NCBI GenBank assembly: GCA_041918675.1
Contig: JAYRVF010000014.1
Span: forward strand, 640,213-704,212
Source of the DNA: SCUB01 sp041918675
GTDB lineage: Bacteria > Pseudomonadota > Alphaproteobacteria > Rhizobiales > Xanthobacteraceae
Direction: 5' to 3'
Length of the DNA stretch: 64,000 bases
Positions within the stretch are counted from its first letter, which is position 1. Each line of letters starts with the position of its first letter. This document shows, one piece after another, positions 52,326 to 59,909 of this stretch. The notes below the pieces were generated by a model. The model saw only the letters and a list, made by a program, of their open reading frames with translations, did no database searches and was not told where the DNA came from. The translations under genes were made by a program, and so were the position numbers.

Positions 52326-52775
52326 TCAGGGCAGCAGCAGCAACGGCCGCGTCGCCTTGGTCGAGAGAGCGCGCGCGAGCCCCTTCAGGCTCGGACGGCC
52401 GCTGACCTGAAAGACGCGCTTGCTCGTGATCAGCAAGCCCGTCGCGTCATCGCCGGCAAGCTCGGTGACGACCGTGGTCGGATCGCCCGCCATCACCTCG
52501 AAGCGCGCCGACGCCAGGCGTTGCGTGGCCGCGTCGAACTGCGCGCGCGCCGCCTCGGCCTGGGCTTCCTGCTCGCTCCTGATGTAATCGAGAAAGCCCT
52601 GCCGCGCCCCGGCCGCCGACTGCCAGTCGTTGCCGATATAATCGGGCCAGCCGCCATCGACGACGAACACACCGACCAGTTCGCATCCGAACTGGCCCGC
52701 GAGCGCCGCAGCCGTCTCGACGGCGGGACGCGATGCGTCCGCGCCGTCGATAACCGCGATGATGCGCCCGAACAC
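52326..52775 (-). CDS. Universal stress protein family
   Basis: 149 residues from a GTG at 52775; the frame extends upstream but the family begins GRIIAVIDGADASRPAVETA. A single UspA domain with the C-terminal phosphate-binding region reduced to LLITSKRVFQVSGRPSLKGL, which lacks the canonical GxxGxxxxxxGS(S/T/V), so ATP binding is doubtful. It is the third gene of the yeiH-like/small membrane peptide/usp unit and converges with the DsrC-family gene (18-base gap). Confidence 0.8.
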   Translation of the reverse strand: MFGRIIAVIDGADASRPAVETAAALAGQFGCELVGVFVVDGGWPDYIGNDWQSAAGARQGFLDYIRSEQEAQAEAARAQFDAATQRLASARFEVMAGDPTTVVTELAGDDATGLLITSKRVFQVSGRPSLKGLARALSTKATRPLLLLP

Positions 52776-52789
52776 GGCGGGAGCGCCCC

Positions 52790-52942
52790 CTACTTCATCG
52801 TCAAGAGAACGACAAGCGCGACGACGATGACCGAGAGGATGATCGCGCCCCAGTCTTCCTGGCGGTCGTCCTTGAACAAGGTCATCTGGTTCTTTTCGCC
52901 GGCCGCGCCGAGCGTTTCGCTGCCTGATTTCTGTTCGCTCAT
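52790..52942 (-). CDS. 50-residue single-pass membrane peptide
   Basis: The peptide reads MSEQKSGSETLGAAGEKNQM, then TLFKDDRQEDWGAIILSVIV, then VALVVLLTMK. It has a hydrophilic N-terminus with a KDDRQEDWGA box and a C-terminal helix. The ATG at 52942 lies 11 bases after the yeiH-like stop and the gene ends 14 bases before usp. Its setting between two clearly co-oriented genes and normal codon use support it as real. It is probably a small companion of the transporter. Confidence 0.72.
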   Translation of the reverse strand: MSEQKSGSETLGAAGEKNQMTLFKDDRQEDWGAIILSVIVVALVVLLTMK

Positions 52943-52953
52943 GGCGCCCTCCC

Positions 52954-54102
52954 TCAGATTTCAACCAGATAATCGCGGATGAGAAGCACCGCGATCAGCG
53001 CCAAGATGTATTTCGTCAGGCCGACGATGACGCCCACCTTGAACGGGGCGCCACCCGCGCGCGCGAGCTCGCGGAAGTCGATATAGGCGCCAAGTCCGAC
53101 CAGACCGAAGCCGAAGATCCACTGCATCCAGTCGCGCAGCATCACGACGGTCATGGACGCTTTCGGGCCGCCCTTGAATCCGGCCGGCCCGAACGCGTCG
53201 AGGCTGGTCAGGATCACCATGACGCCGAAGCCGAGCACGAACACCGGGAATTTCTCGACCAGGAGCCGGCCAAGCGACTTCTGCTCGCCGGCGGCGGCGT
53301 TGTCCTTGCCGGCCCAGTACCAGATCGTGACCGCGAACACGGCGAAGGGGATCGCCACGACGCGCATGATGTTCCAGATTTCGGCGATCGACACCGCCGT
53401 GCCCGGCGCGACCTTCGGATTGAAGGCGAGCGCGGCGGCGAGCACCTGTCCCGAATTGAGGATGCCGGTGCCGATCCAGGCCCCGTATTGCAGATCGGTC
53501 AGGTTGAACATGCGCCCGATGAACGGGCTGATGAACATGGTGACCACGCCGAAGCCGAGAATGGTGGCGATGGCGTAGGCGACGTCCGAGCCCTTGGCCT
53601 GCACGCCCGGCGCGGTGGCGACCGACGCGCTGACGCCGCAGATGCCGCAGGCATTCGCCATGACGCCGATCATGGAGCGGTCGAGGCCGAACAGCTTGCC
53701 CAGCCACATCACCATGAGGATGCTGAGAATGATGAAGCCCGAAATAAGAAAGATCGCCAGCGAACCGAGCGCCACGATCGCCTTCACCGAATACAGCGAG
53801 CCGAGCAGGATGATGCCGGTCTTGATCATCAGGCGCGAAAGCCGGAAGCCGTCCGCGAAAATCTCCGGGATCTTGCCCCCGAATATCACGTTCCGGTAGA
53901 TCACGCCGGCGATGATGCCGAGCAGAATATAGTTGAGGCTCAGGACGCTGATCAGCCAGCCCTTGCGGCCGAACACGACGAGGTCCTTCATCCAGGGTTC
54001 GACAAATTGACGGATAACGACGAGCGTCACCACAATCAGCAGAAGCCCCGGCAATGCTCTCGGAAGCTTCTTGAGAAAATCAACTATCCACATTGGCCCC
54101 AC
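52954..54102 (-). CDS. YeiH/UPF0324 family transporter (putative sulfate exporter)
   Basis: 382 residues with about ten membrane helices. Family segments: LSLNYILLGIIAGVIYRNVI, MIKTGIILLGSLYSVKAIVA, ANACGICGVSASVATAPGVQ (with two Cys in GICGVSA), and GAWIGTGILNSGQVLAAALA. YeiH-type proteins next to sulfur-oxidation genes have been suggested to export sulfate or sulfite; biochemical proof is lacking. First gene of the unit with the small membrane peptide and usp. An 11-mer upstream is shared with the aprBA promoter. Confidence 0.88.
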   Translation of the reverse strand: MGPMWIVDFLKKLPRALPGLLLIVVTLVVIRQFVEPWMKDLVVFGRKGWLISVLSLNYILLGIIAGVIYRNVIFGGKIPEIFADGFRLSRLMIKTGIILLGSLYSVKAIVALGSLAIFLISGFIILSILMVMWLGKLFGLDRSMIGVMANACGICGVSASVATAPGVQAKGSDVAYAIATILGFGVVTMFISPFIGRMFNLTDLQYGAWIGTGILNSGQVLAAALAFNPKVAPGTAVSIAEIWNIMRVVAIPFAVFAVTIWYWAGKDNAAAGEQKSLGRLLVEKFPVFVLGFGVMVILTSLDAFGPAGFKGGPKASMTVVMLRDWMQWIFGFGLVGLGAYIDFRELARAGGAPFKVGVIVGLTKYILALIAVLLIRDYLVEI

Positions 54103-54408
54103 CTTTGAATGGAAGGACAGGAATCATCTCGCAGCTTTTTTGCGTGGGCGCCCCTGCCCCGAGCGGCTGTCCAGCCGCGTCGGCAGCATCTAAGCAGAAG
54201 GCGAGAATAACGTATAGCCGAAAGTCGTAGACCACGCCGACGGCGCAAGCGCGGTCGGGCCCGGCATTTCGCGCCGCACCGAAACGGCGCGAATTTCTTT
54301 CGCACCGCGTCCGGATTCCAGCCGCGAGGAAGAAGCCGCGAGGAAGCACGACACCTCGCCCGCGCGGGTGGCGGCCCGCGCGCGGCGATTGTTGCGGTTG
54401 CACTCCGG
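54103..54408. other. Upstream region of the yeiH-like gene
   Basis: 306 bases without a gene. The 11-mer ATAACGTATAG at 54207-54217 equals, inverted, the one overlapping the aprBA promoter. The flanking bases GAATA..GCCGAAAG are otherwise unlike. Nothing else is seen. Confidence 0.5.
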
Positions 54409-54951
54409 CTATTCGATCACGCCGCAGGCGATGCGTCCGCCGGCGTCGCCGGTCGGGTCGGACTTATAATCGTCCCTGCCCGCGTGAATGACGAGCGCGG
54501 AGCCGTCCTCATCGAACACCGTGTTCGGCTTGCCGCGTTCCAGCGTGATCGCGGCGTTGACGACTTCGACCTCGAGATCGCCGCTCGACGGTATATGAAG
54601 GTTCGGCATGTCGCCGGCGTGATGACCCTCCGGCGCCAGGATACCGTGCTTCTTTCCACCGGGATTGAAGTGGCCGCCCGCCGTGGTGAAGGGCGCCTCA
54701 CACTTGCCGACCGCGTGAACGTGGAAAGCGTGCTCGCCCGTCGGCAGGCCCTTGACCGAAAGCTTGATGAGTACGCCGCTCGGCGTCTGGACGAGCTCGG
54801 CCGCGCCGATTTCCTTGCCGTCGGCGGCTTTGAGCATCGACCGTGCCGTTTGCGCCGAGGCCGGTACGGCGACCAGCGCGAAACCGAATGCGACGCCGGC
54901 AACGGCGCCGGCAAAACGCGCGTTTCGCATAAAATATTTGGAATCATTCAT
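54409..54951 (-). CDS. sodC: Superoxide dismutase, Cu/Zn
   Basis: 180 residues with a signal peptide (ARFAGAVAGVAFGFALVAVP then ASAQ), so periplasmic. Metal ligands are visible in GEHAFHVHAVGKC, TTAGGHFNPGGKKHG, GHHAGDMPNLHI and IHAGRDDYKSDPTGDAGGRI, and the disulfide Cys pair in KCEAPF and IACGVIE. It removes superoxide in the periplasm. It follows the yeiH-like unit on the same strand but 300 bases away, so it is likely an independent gene. Confidence 0.96.
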   Translation of the reverse strand: MNDSKYFMRNARFAGAVAGVAFGFALVAVPASAQTARSMLKAADGKEIGAAELVQTPSGVLIKLSVKGLPTGEHAFHVHAVGKCEAPFTTAGGHFNPGGKKHGILAPEGHHAGDMPNLHIPSSGDLEVEVVNAAITLERGKPNTVFDEDGSALVIHAGRDDYKSDPTGDAGGRIACGVIE

Positions 54952-55215
54952 ACTTTTCGCCCTTTTTGTTTTTTCATTCCCCCAGAACGGGCAGTATCAT
55001 GCAGCCGGCGGGTGCGCGCAAACGGTTTCGCCCGTGGGCGAATACGCCATTCCCGGCAAGACCAGCCGCGGCAATGCCTTCGGGCCGGTGGGTCGCCTTT
55101 TGCAGCACTGTCAAAATCTTGGTGCAGAGAAGTCGATTGTGACGGGCGCGTTACCGCGAGGCGACGACGATGCGGTCGCCACCGTGATCGCGCGCGAATG
55201 TGAACGGGAAGCGGC

Positions 55216-56178
55216 GTGCGAAGACGGCCTCCTCCTCCCGCGAGCCCAATTGCCGGACCGATCGGACCCAAATTGACGAATTCAGACGAGCCAAATTCCT
55301 CCTCGCCGTTGCGGCGCGCGGTCGATACCGTGCTGGCGGAAGCCCGCGCGGCAATCGAGCAAAGCGCCAGCGGTCCCCCGACCGAGGCGATCCACGCCGT
55401 TCGGGTCGCGTTCAAGCGCTGGCGGGCGCTGTTGCGATTGCTGGAGGGTTTTGTCGGCGAGGAGGCGCGCGAATTGCGCCGGGAGGCGGGCGAGGCGGCG
55501 CGCGCGCTCTCGCGCAGCCGGGACGCGCAGGCCGCTCTCGACGCGCTCGCCGACATCATGTCGGCGCCGGACAAGGAGCGCCCCGATCTTTCGGCGCGAA
55601 CCGTCGCGACGATCACCGAGCGTCTCGACCAGATGCGGCGGAGCGAGGAATCGCGGACGCGCGGCCGCGACGCCGCCGGCAAGCTCGGCGATGTCGTCGC
55701 GCGCGCGACGAAAGTCGCCGCGACATGGCCGCTTGAGACGATCCCCTTCGAGGACATCGCGCGAGAACTCGCCCGATCGTTCCGCCGCGCGCGACGCAGC
55801 CTGCCCGCCGATTGGCACGCCCCGGACGCCGACGAGATTCATGCGCTGCGCAAGGCCATCGTCATCCTGCGCTATCAGCTCGAAATCATCGAATCGTCAT
55901 GGCCGCGGCTGTGGCGCGTGTTCGTCGGCGAGACGCAGAAGCTGCGCGCCCAGCTCGGACGCGGCAACGACCTTGTCGTGCTCGAAGGATTGATGGGCCC
56001 GCGCCAGCCGCTGGCGCATTGGCGCGCGCGGCTGACCCCCGCGATCCGGCGCAAGCGCCAGGAACATCTCGACCGCGCCGCGCGATTGGCCGCGCTGATC
56101 TTCGCCGAAACGCCGCGCGCGTTTCGCCGGCGTGTCGAGGCGCTCTGGAGCGCCGGCCGGGAAACATCGTCGTCGTGA
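55216..56178 (+). CDS. CHAD domain protein
   Basis: 320 residues from a GTG at 55216 with GGGAAG seven bases upstream; a TTG at 55273 is an alternative that removes a Pro-rich lead. The CHAD fold (about 35-310) is two helical bundles rich in conserved His, Arg and Lys: AIHAVRVAFKRWRALLRLLE and EIHALRKAIVILRYQLEIIE are the two repeat starts. CHAD domains bind polyphosphate through this basic surface. No CYTH domain is attached. The gene probably contributes to polyphosphate granule handling. Confidence 0.88.
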   Translation: MRRRPPPPASPIAGPIGPKLTNSDEPNSSSPLRRAVDTVLAEARAAIEQSASGPPTEAIHAVRVAFKRWRALLRLLEGFVGEEARELRREAGEAARALSRSRDAQAALDALADIMSAPDKERPDLSARTVATITERLDQMRRSEESRTRGRDAAGKLGDVVARATKVAATWPLETIPFEDIARELARSFRRARRSLPADWHAPDADEIHALRKAIVILRYQLEIIESSWPRLWRVFVGETQKLRAQLGRGNDLVVLEGLMGPRQPLAHWRARLTPAIRRKRQEHLDRAARLAALIFAETPRAFRRRVEALWSAGRETSSS

Positions 56179-56190
56179 AAACGCGGGCCT

Positions 56191-56240
56191 TTGGCGAACC
56201 TTGGCGGATCTCGGCGAACCTTGGCGAACCTTGGCGCGCC
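56191..56240. repeat. Five 10-bp tandem repeat units
   Basis: TTGGCGAACC, TTGGCGGATC, TCGGCGAACC, TTGGCGAACC, TTGGCGCGCC follow each other without gap, starting 12 bases after the CHAD stop. The one-helical-turn period would put all units on one face of the DNA. Confidence 0.85.
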
Positions 56241-56476
56241 GGCTTGCCTTTCCCGCGACGCGATCGTCCGCTGGCGGCCGCGGGTTGGCCTGTTGCAAGC
56301 AATCCGCGCGATCTCCTATAGTCCGGCCGATGCTTGGCGCGTCCTGAACGCGCGCTCGAGCGAGCGTCACGCGCGTGGGTCGTCCGCGCCGCGTGCCCGC
56401 CTTCATCGTCCGGCAATGGCGGAGACCGCCGGATACTCCCCCCGCCGATCCCTTGGCCGTCCTCGGAGCCTTGATC

Positions 56477-57319
56477 ATGAAACTTCTGCGCTTTGGTGAA
56501 AGGGGCCGCGAACGCCCCGGCCAGCTCGACGGCAAGGGCAACATCCGCGATCTTTCCGGCCATGTCGCCGACATCGCGGGCGACGCGCTCACACCCGCCG
56601 GCCTCTCACGCCTGAGGGCGATCGACCCCGAAACGCTGCCGGTCGTCGCTGGCAATCCCAGGCTCGGCGCGGTCGTCGGCCGGTGTTCGAAATTCATCTG
56701 CATCGGGCTCAACTACGCCGACCATGCCCGCGAGACCGGCGCGCGCCCGCCAGCCGAGCCGGTCGTCTTTCTCAAGGCCAACAGCGCCGTCTCCGGCCCG
56801 AACGATCCGATCCTACAGCCGCGCGGATCGACCAAGCTCGACTGGGAAGTCGAACTCGCGGTCGTCATCGGCAAGCCCGCGAAATATGTCGAGGAGAAGG
56901 ACGCGCTCGCCCATGTCGCCGGCTATGCCGTCGCCAACGACGTTTCCGAGCGCGCGTTTCAACTCGAAGGCACCGGCCAGTGGACCAAGGGCAAGTCGTG
57001 CGATTCGTTCGGGCCGATCGGACCGTGGCTCGTTACCGCCGACGAGGTTCCCGATCCGCAATCGCTCGCGCTGTGGCTCGACGTCAACGGCGTCCGCCGC
57101 CAGACCGGCGGCACGTCGGACATGATCTTCGGCGTCGCGTCGCTGATTGCCTATCTGTCGCGCCTGTTCACGCTGGAAACCGGCGACATCATCTCGACCG
57201 GCACGCCGGCCGGGGTCGGCCTGGGCATGAAGCCGCCGCTCTTTCTCAAGCCTGGTGACATCGTGACGCTCGGCATCGACGGCCTGGGATCGCAAACCCA
57301 ACACGTCGTCGCCGAATGA
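56477..57319 (+). CDS. Fumarylacetoacetate hydrolase family protein
   Basis: 280 residues from the ATG at 56477 (MKLLRFGERGRERPGQLD), the normal family start. The C-terminal FAH domain (about 70-278) carries the metal ligands and catalytic surroundings: CIGLNYADHARETGA, FLKANSAVSGPNDPI, DWEVELAVVIGKPAKYVEEK (Glu-x-Glu and Asp ligands), ANDVSERAFQ and STGTPAGVGLGMKPP. Likely hydrolyses or decarboxylates a 2-oxo or beta-diketo acid, e.g. in aromatic catabolism; the substrate is unknown. A GST follows after 61 bases. Confidence 0.92.
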   Translation: MKLLRFGERGRERPGQLDGKGNIRDLSGHVADIAGDALTPAGLSRLRAIDPETLPVVAGNPRLGAVVGRCSKFICIGLNYADHARETGARPPAEPVVFLKANSAVSGPNDPILQPRGSTKLDWEVELAVVIGKPAKYVEEKDALAHVAGYAVANDVSERAFQLEGTGQWTKGKSCDSFGPIGPWLVTADEVPDPQSLALWLDVNGVRRQTGGTSDMIFGVASLIAYLSRLFTLETGDIISTGTPAGVGLGMKPPLFLKPGDIVTLGIDGLGSQTQHVVAE

Positions 57320-57380
57320 TTCCGAGGGTTCAAGGCGATCGGCGCGCCGCCAATCGCGCCAAACAGGAAGGTGCACGCCG

Positions 57381-57995
57381 ATGAAGCTGATCTGGTCTCC
57401 AACCTCGCCCTTCGCGCGCAAGGTTCGCGTCGCGGCGATCGAACTTGGCCTCTCCGACCGGATCGAACTCGTGACCGCCGATCTGCGTCCCGGCAAATAC
57501 GACGCGGCTTTCGCGCGCGAGGTCAATCCGCTGCGCAAACTGCCGGCGCTGGTGACCGACGACGGCGACACGCTGATCGATTCGCTCGTGATCTGCGACT
57601 ATCTCGACGCCCTTGCCGGCGGCGGCCGGCTCATTCCACGCGAGGCGAAGGAGCGGGCGCGCATGCTGACCGCCCACGCGGTCGCGAGCGGCATGACCGA
57701 CGCGCTGGTGCTGCTGCGCTACGAGACCTTCCTGCGACCGGAAGAATTGCGCTGGTCGGTCTGGTGCGACGATCAATGGCAGCGGGCGTGGAGCGGGCTC
57801 GAATGGTTCGAGCGGCGCGCCGGCGCGGTTGACGACGGCGTCGACATCGCGCGCCTGGCGCTCGCCTGCGCGCTCGACTATTTCGATTTCCGTTTCGGCG
57901 ATCGGCCGTGGCGCGCGTCGTTTCCCAAACTCGCCGCGTTCGCGGCGGCCTTCAACGAACGTCCCGCGATGAAGGCGACCGCGCCGCCGACCTAA
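57381..57995 (+). CDS. Glutathione S-transferase family protein
   Basis: 204 residues. The thioredoxin-like N-terminal domain has WSPTSPFARKVRVAAIELGL (Ser near the glutathione thiol), PLRKLPALV with the cis-Pro, and LIDSLVICDYLD for glutathione binding (Glu/Asp-Ser). The C-terminal half is helical (RLALACALDYFDFRFGDRPW). Pairing with an FAH-family enzyme recalls isomerase/hydrolase pairs of maleylacetoacetate metabolism. It overlaps the end of the convergent GT39 gene by four bases. Confidence 0.92.
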   Translation: MKLIWSPTSPFARKVRVAAIELGLSDRIELVTADLRPGKYDAAFAREVNPLRKLPALVTDDGDTLIDSLVICDYLDALAGGGRLIPREAKERARMLTAHAVASGMTDALVLLRYETFLRPEELRWSVWCDDQWQRAWSGLEWFERRAGAVDDGVDIARLALACALDYFDFRFGDRPWRASFPKLAAFAAAFNERPAMKATAPPT

Positions 57996-59596
57996 TTCCC
58001 CGGGGGGATGAAGCCGGTCCCGCGCAAGATCACGAATCGCTCGGCCGGGCGTCCATGGCGGACGAGGCGCACGTCGTCCAGTCGTTCGATGCGCGCGAAT
58101 CTGTCCCGCAGCCATTGATGGGTCGGGGCTTTCGTCCCCGGCACAACGACGATTCCGTCGGCGCCAGCGAAGGCGGCATAGTCGTCGACGTAGCGAAAAT
58201 GGTTGGCGAAGGCGTAATCACCCGCCGCGTCGCCGCACAGGCAGAGCAAGGGATAATCCGGACCGAAGCCGTATCCGAGTTTTCCCGTGTTCGAGGAAAC
58301 CGTCGAGGCGACGAAGCGGACATTGCCCGCGAGATCTCCCCGGGACTCGAGCGCGGCCCGCACGCCGTGCCAATCCATGACCTCGAGCGTCGGATCGTTA
58401 TTCGGGAATTTCGAGTTCGGCATCACGACCGCGAATATCCCGGCGAGAATTCCGGTTCTGACAAGAACGATGGCGACGAATACGGCGACCAGCGAGCCGG
58501 CCGCGCCGATCGCGCCGAGCCATCCCACGATCCGGCGCCAGGTCTCGCGCAGCTCCGAAAACCAATGGCCGAGCAGCGGGAAGACGAACAGCCAGCCGGG
58601 CATGGTCCAATGCGGCAGGCCGCGCTGCATCAGGTTGAGCAGCGTGAAAACGACGATCGCGCCCGAGGCGAGGCAGACGAAAAACCACGCCTTGGCGTTC
58701 GCCGGACCGGCGAGCGTCGCGCGGCCGAGCACATAGGCCATGGGGACGAAGAACCACGGCGTCAAATAGCCGAATTGCGAGACGATGCTGCCGACGACCT
58801 CTCCCACGCCCGCGTGCCTGCCGCCCAGGGCGCGCGCGCCCTGGAACGTGAACGAAATCCACTCATGCTGGGCGTTCCATATGATGACCGGCATGAAGAC
58901 GACCGCGCCGAGCGCGACGCCAAGCCAAGGCCCCGGGGTCGCGAGCCAGCGCCGCTGGCGCGGAACCGTGATGAGGAACAGAAGCGCGCCGGCGAAGAAG
59001 AAGACGGCCGAATATTTCGACAGCATCGCCGCCCCGCCCGCCGCCCCGGCCGCGAGCCAGATCGGGAGCGCATGGCGCGGCGGCGCCTCGGCGAGAACGA
59101 GCCGCGCGAGAAAATCGGCCGCCAGCAGCAGAAAGAAGAACAACGGCCCGTCGGGAACGACGAACAATCCGTAAAAGAACGTGAACGCCCCGCACAGATT
59201 GAGCGAGGCGGCCGCCCAGACGCCCGCCCATTCGCCGAAAGCCCGCGCCGTGAGGCGGTACATCAGCCAGGTCGAGCCCGCGAAAAGCAGGATGAACGGC
59301 AGGCGCACGACCGCGCCGGCCTCGCCGCCGAAGATGTGAACCGCCGCCCAGACGAGCCATTGGTGCATCGGCGGATGGTCGAAATAGCTCCACGACAATC
59401 GCCGCGCGACCACGACCGAATAGGAACCGTCGAGCTCAAGTCCGATCGACAGGGCAACGACGACCCGCGCCAGGCCGCCAACGACGATCATCAGGACGAC
59501 GATCCATGCCGGCTTGAGGCCCGTGAACCAGGCTTCCGTCTTGCGCGCGAAGGTCTCCGGATTCGTCGGACGGGCGTGGCTGTCAGGTTCCATCAT
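57992..59596 (-). CDS. GT39/ArnT-like membrane glycosyltransferase
   Basis: 534 residues with about 11-13 membrane helices. The first periplasmic loop holds the catalytic region DGSYSVVVARRLSWSYFDHP followed by PMHQWLVW; the Asp and the DHPP box match the PMT/ArnT superfamily that uses lipid-phosphate sugar donors. The C-terminal 150 residues form a periplasmic soluble domain. It probably adds a sugar from undecaprenyl- or dolichyl-type phosphate carriers to lipid A or a glycan. Start at 59596; a second ATG follows immediately. Confidence 0.87.
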   Translation of the reverse strand: MMEPDSHARPTNPETFARKTEAWFTGLKPAWIVVLMIVVGGLARVVVALSIGLELDGSYSVVVARRLSWSYFDHPPMHQWLVWAAVHIFGGEAGAVVRLPFILLFAGSTWLMYRLTARAFGEWAGVWAAASLNLCGAFTFFYGLFVVPDGPLFFFLLLAADFLARLVLAEAPPRHALPIWLAAGAAGGAAMLSKYSAVFFFAGALLFLITVPRQRRWLATPGPWLGVALGAVVFMPVIIWNAQHEWISFTFQGARALGGRHAGVGEVVGSIVSQFGYLTPWFFVPMAYVLGRATLAGPANAKAWFFVCLASGAIVVFTLLNLMQRGLPHWTMPGWLFVFPLLGHWFSELRETWRRIVGWLGAIGAAGSLVAVFVAIVLVRTGILAGIFAVVMPNSKFPNNDPTLEVMDWHGVRAALESRGDLAGNVRFVASTVSSNTGKLGYGFGPDYPLLCLCGDAAGDYAFANHFRYVDDYAAFAGADGIVVVPGTKAPTHQWLRDRFARIERLDDVRLVRHGRPAERFVILRGTGFIPPGN

Positions 59597-59771
59597 TTTC
59601 CATCATCGGGGCATGCCCCGAAAATCCTCGCGGCCGGCATCGTCTCCGGCGCGTGGAACTGGTCCGGCAACCACCGCGTTAAAGCGGCGCGCGCGATGGG
59701 TCAACACGCATCCTTGCATGCCGGCTAACGGCGGCCCGGCGGAAGCGGAAACAATTGTCGCGACGGGGCTT

Positions 59772-59839
59772 GGCTCAAATCGATGAGTTTGGGGTGATTT
59801 CTTTCGACGAGACGATTCAGAACCGCCCGGGAAACGCTC
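59772..59839 (+). repeat. RIME-like repeat, half copy E
   Basis: Only the second half of the element is present: GCTCAAATCGATGAGTTTGG, then GGTGATTTCTTTCGACGAGA aligned to GGGCAATTCATTTCGACGAG of copy B, ending GGGAAACGCTC. The first palindrome with the TAGAGCAAA start is missing. Confidence 0.6.
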
Positions 59840-59842
59840 AAA

Positions 59843-59881
59843 AGAAAAACGCCGCCGCGGTCGGCCCGCGACGGCGTATTC
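59843..59881 (-). terminator. Rho-independent terminator of the trpB-like gene
   Basis: On the minus strand ACGCCGTCGCGG pairs with CCGCGGCGGCGT and is followed by TTTTTCTTTT. It begins 30 bases after the trpB stop. Confidence 0.85.
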
Positions 59882-59909
59882 TTGAATGCGTCCTACCGCG
59901 ATGCGCCGA

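Larger units (their letters stand above)
59597..59909. other. Gene-free stretch with repeat fragment and terminator
   Basis: 313 bases. Between the GT39 start and the trpB stop it holds the half repeat E and the trpB terminator, listed separately. Bases 59597-59770 include the GT39 promoter zone, without a clear box. Confidence 0.6.
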
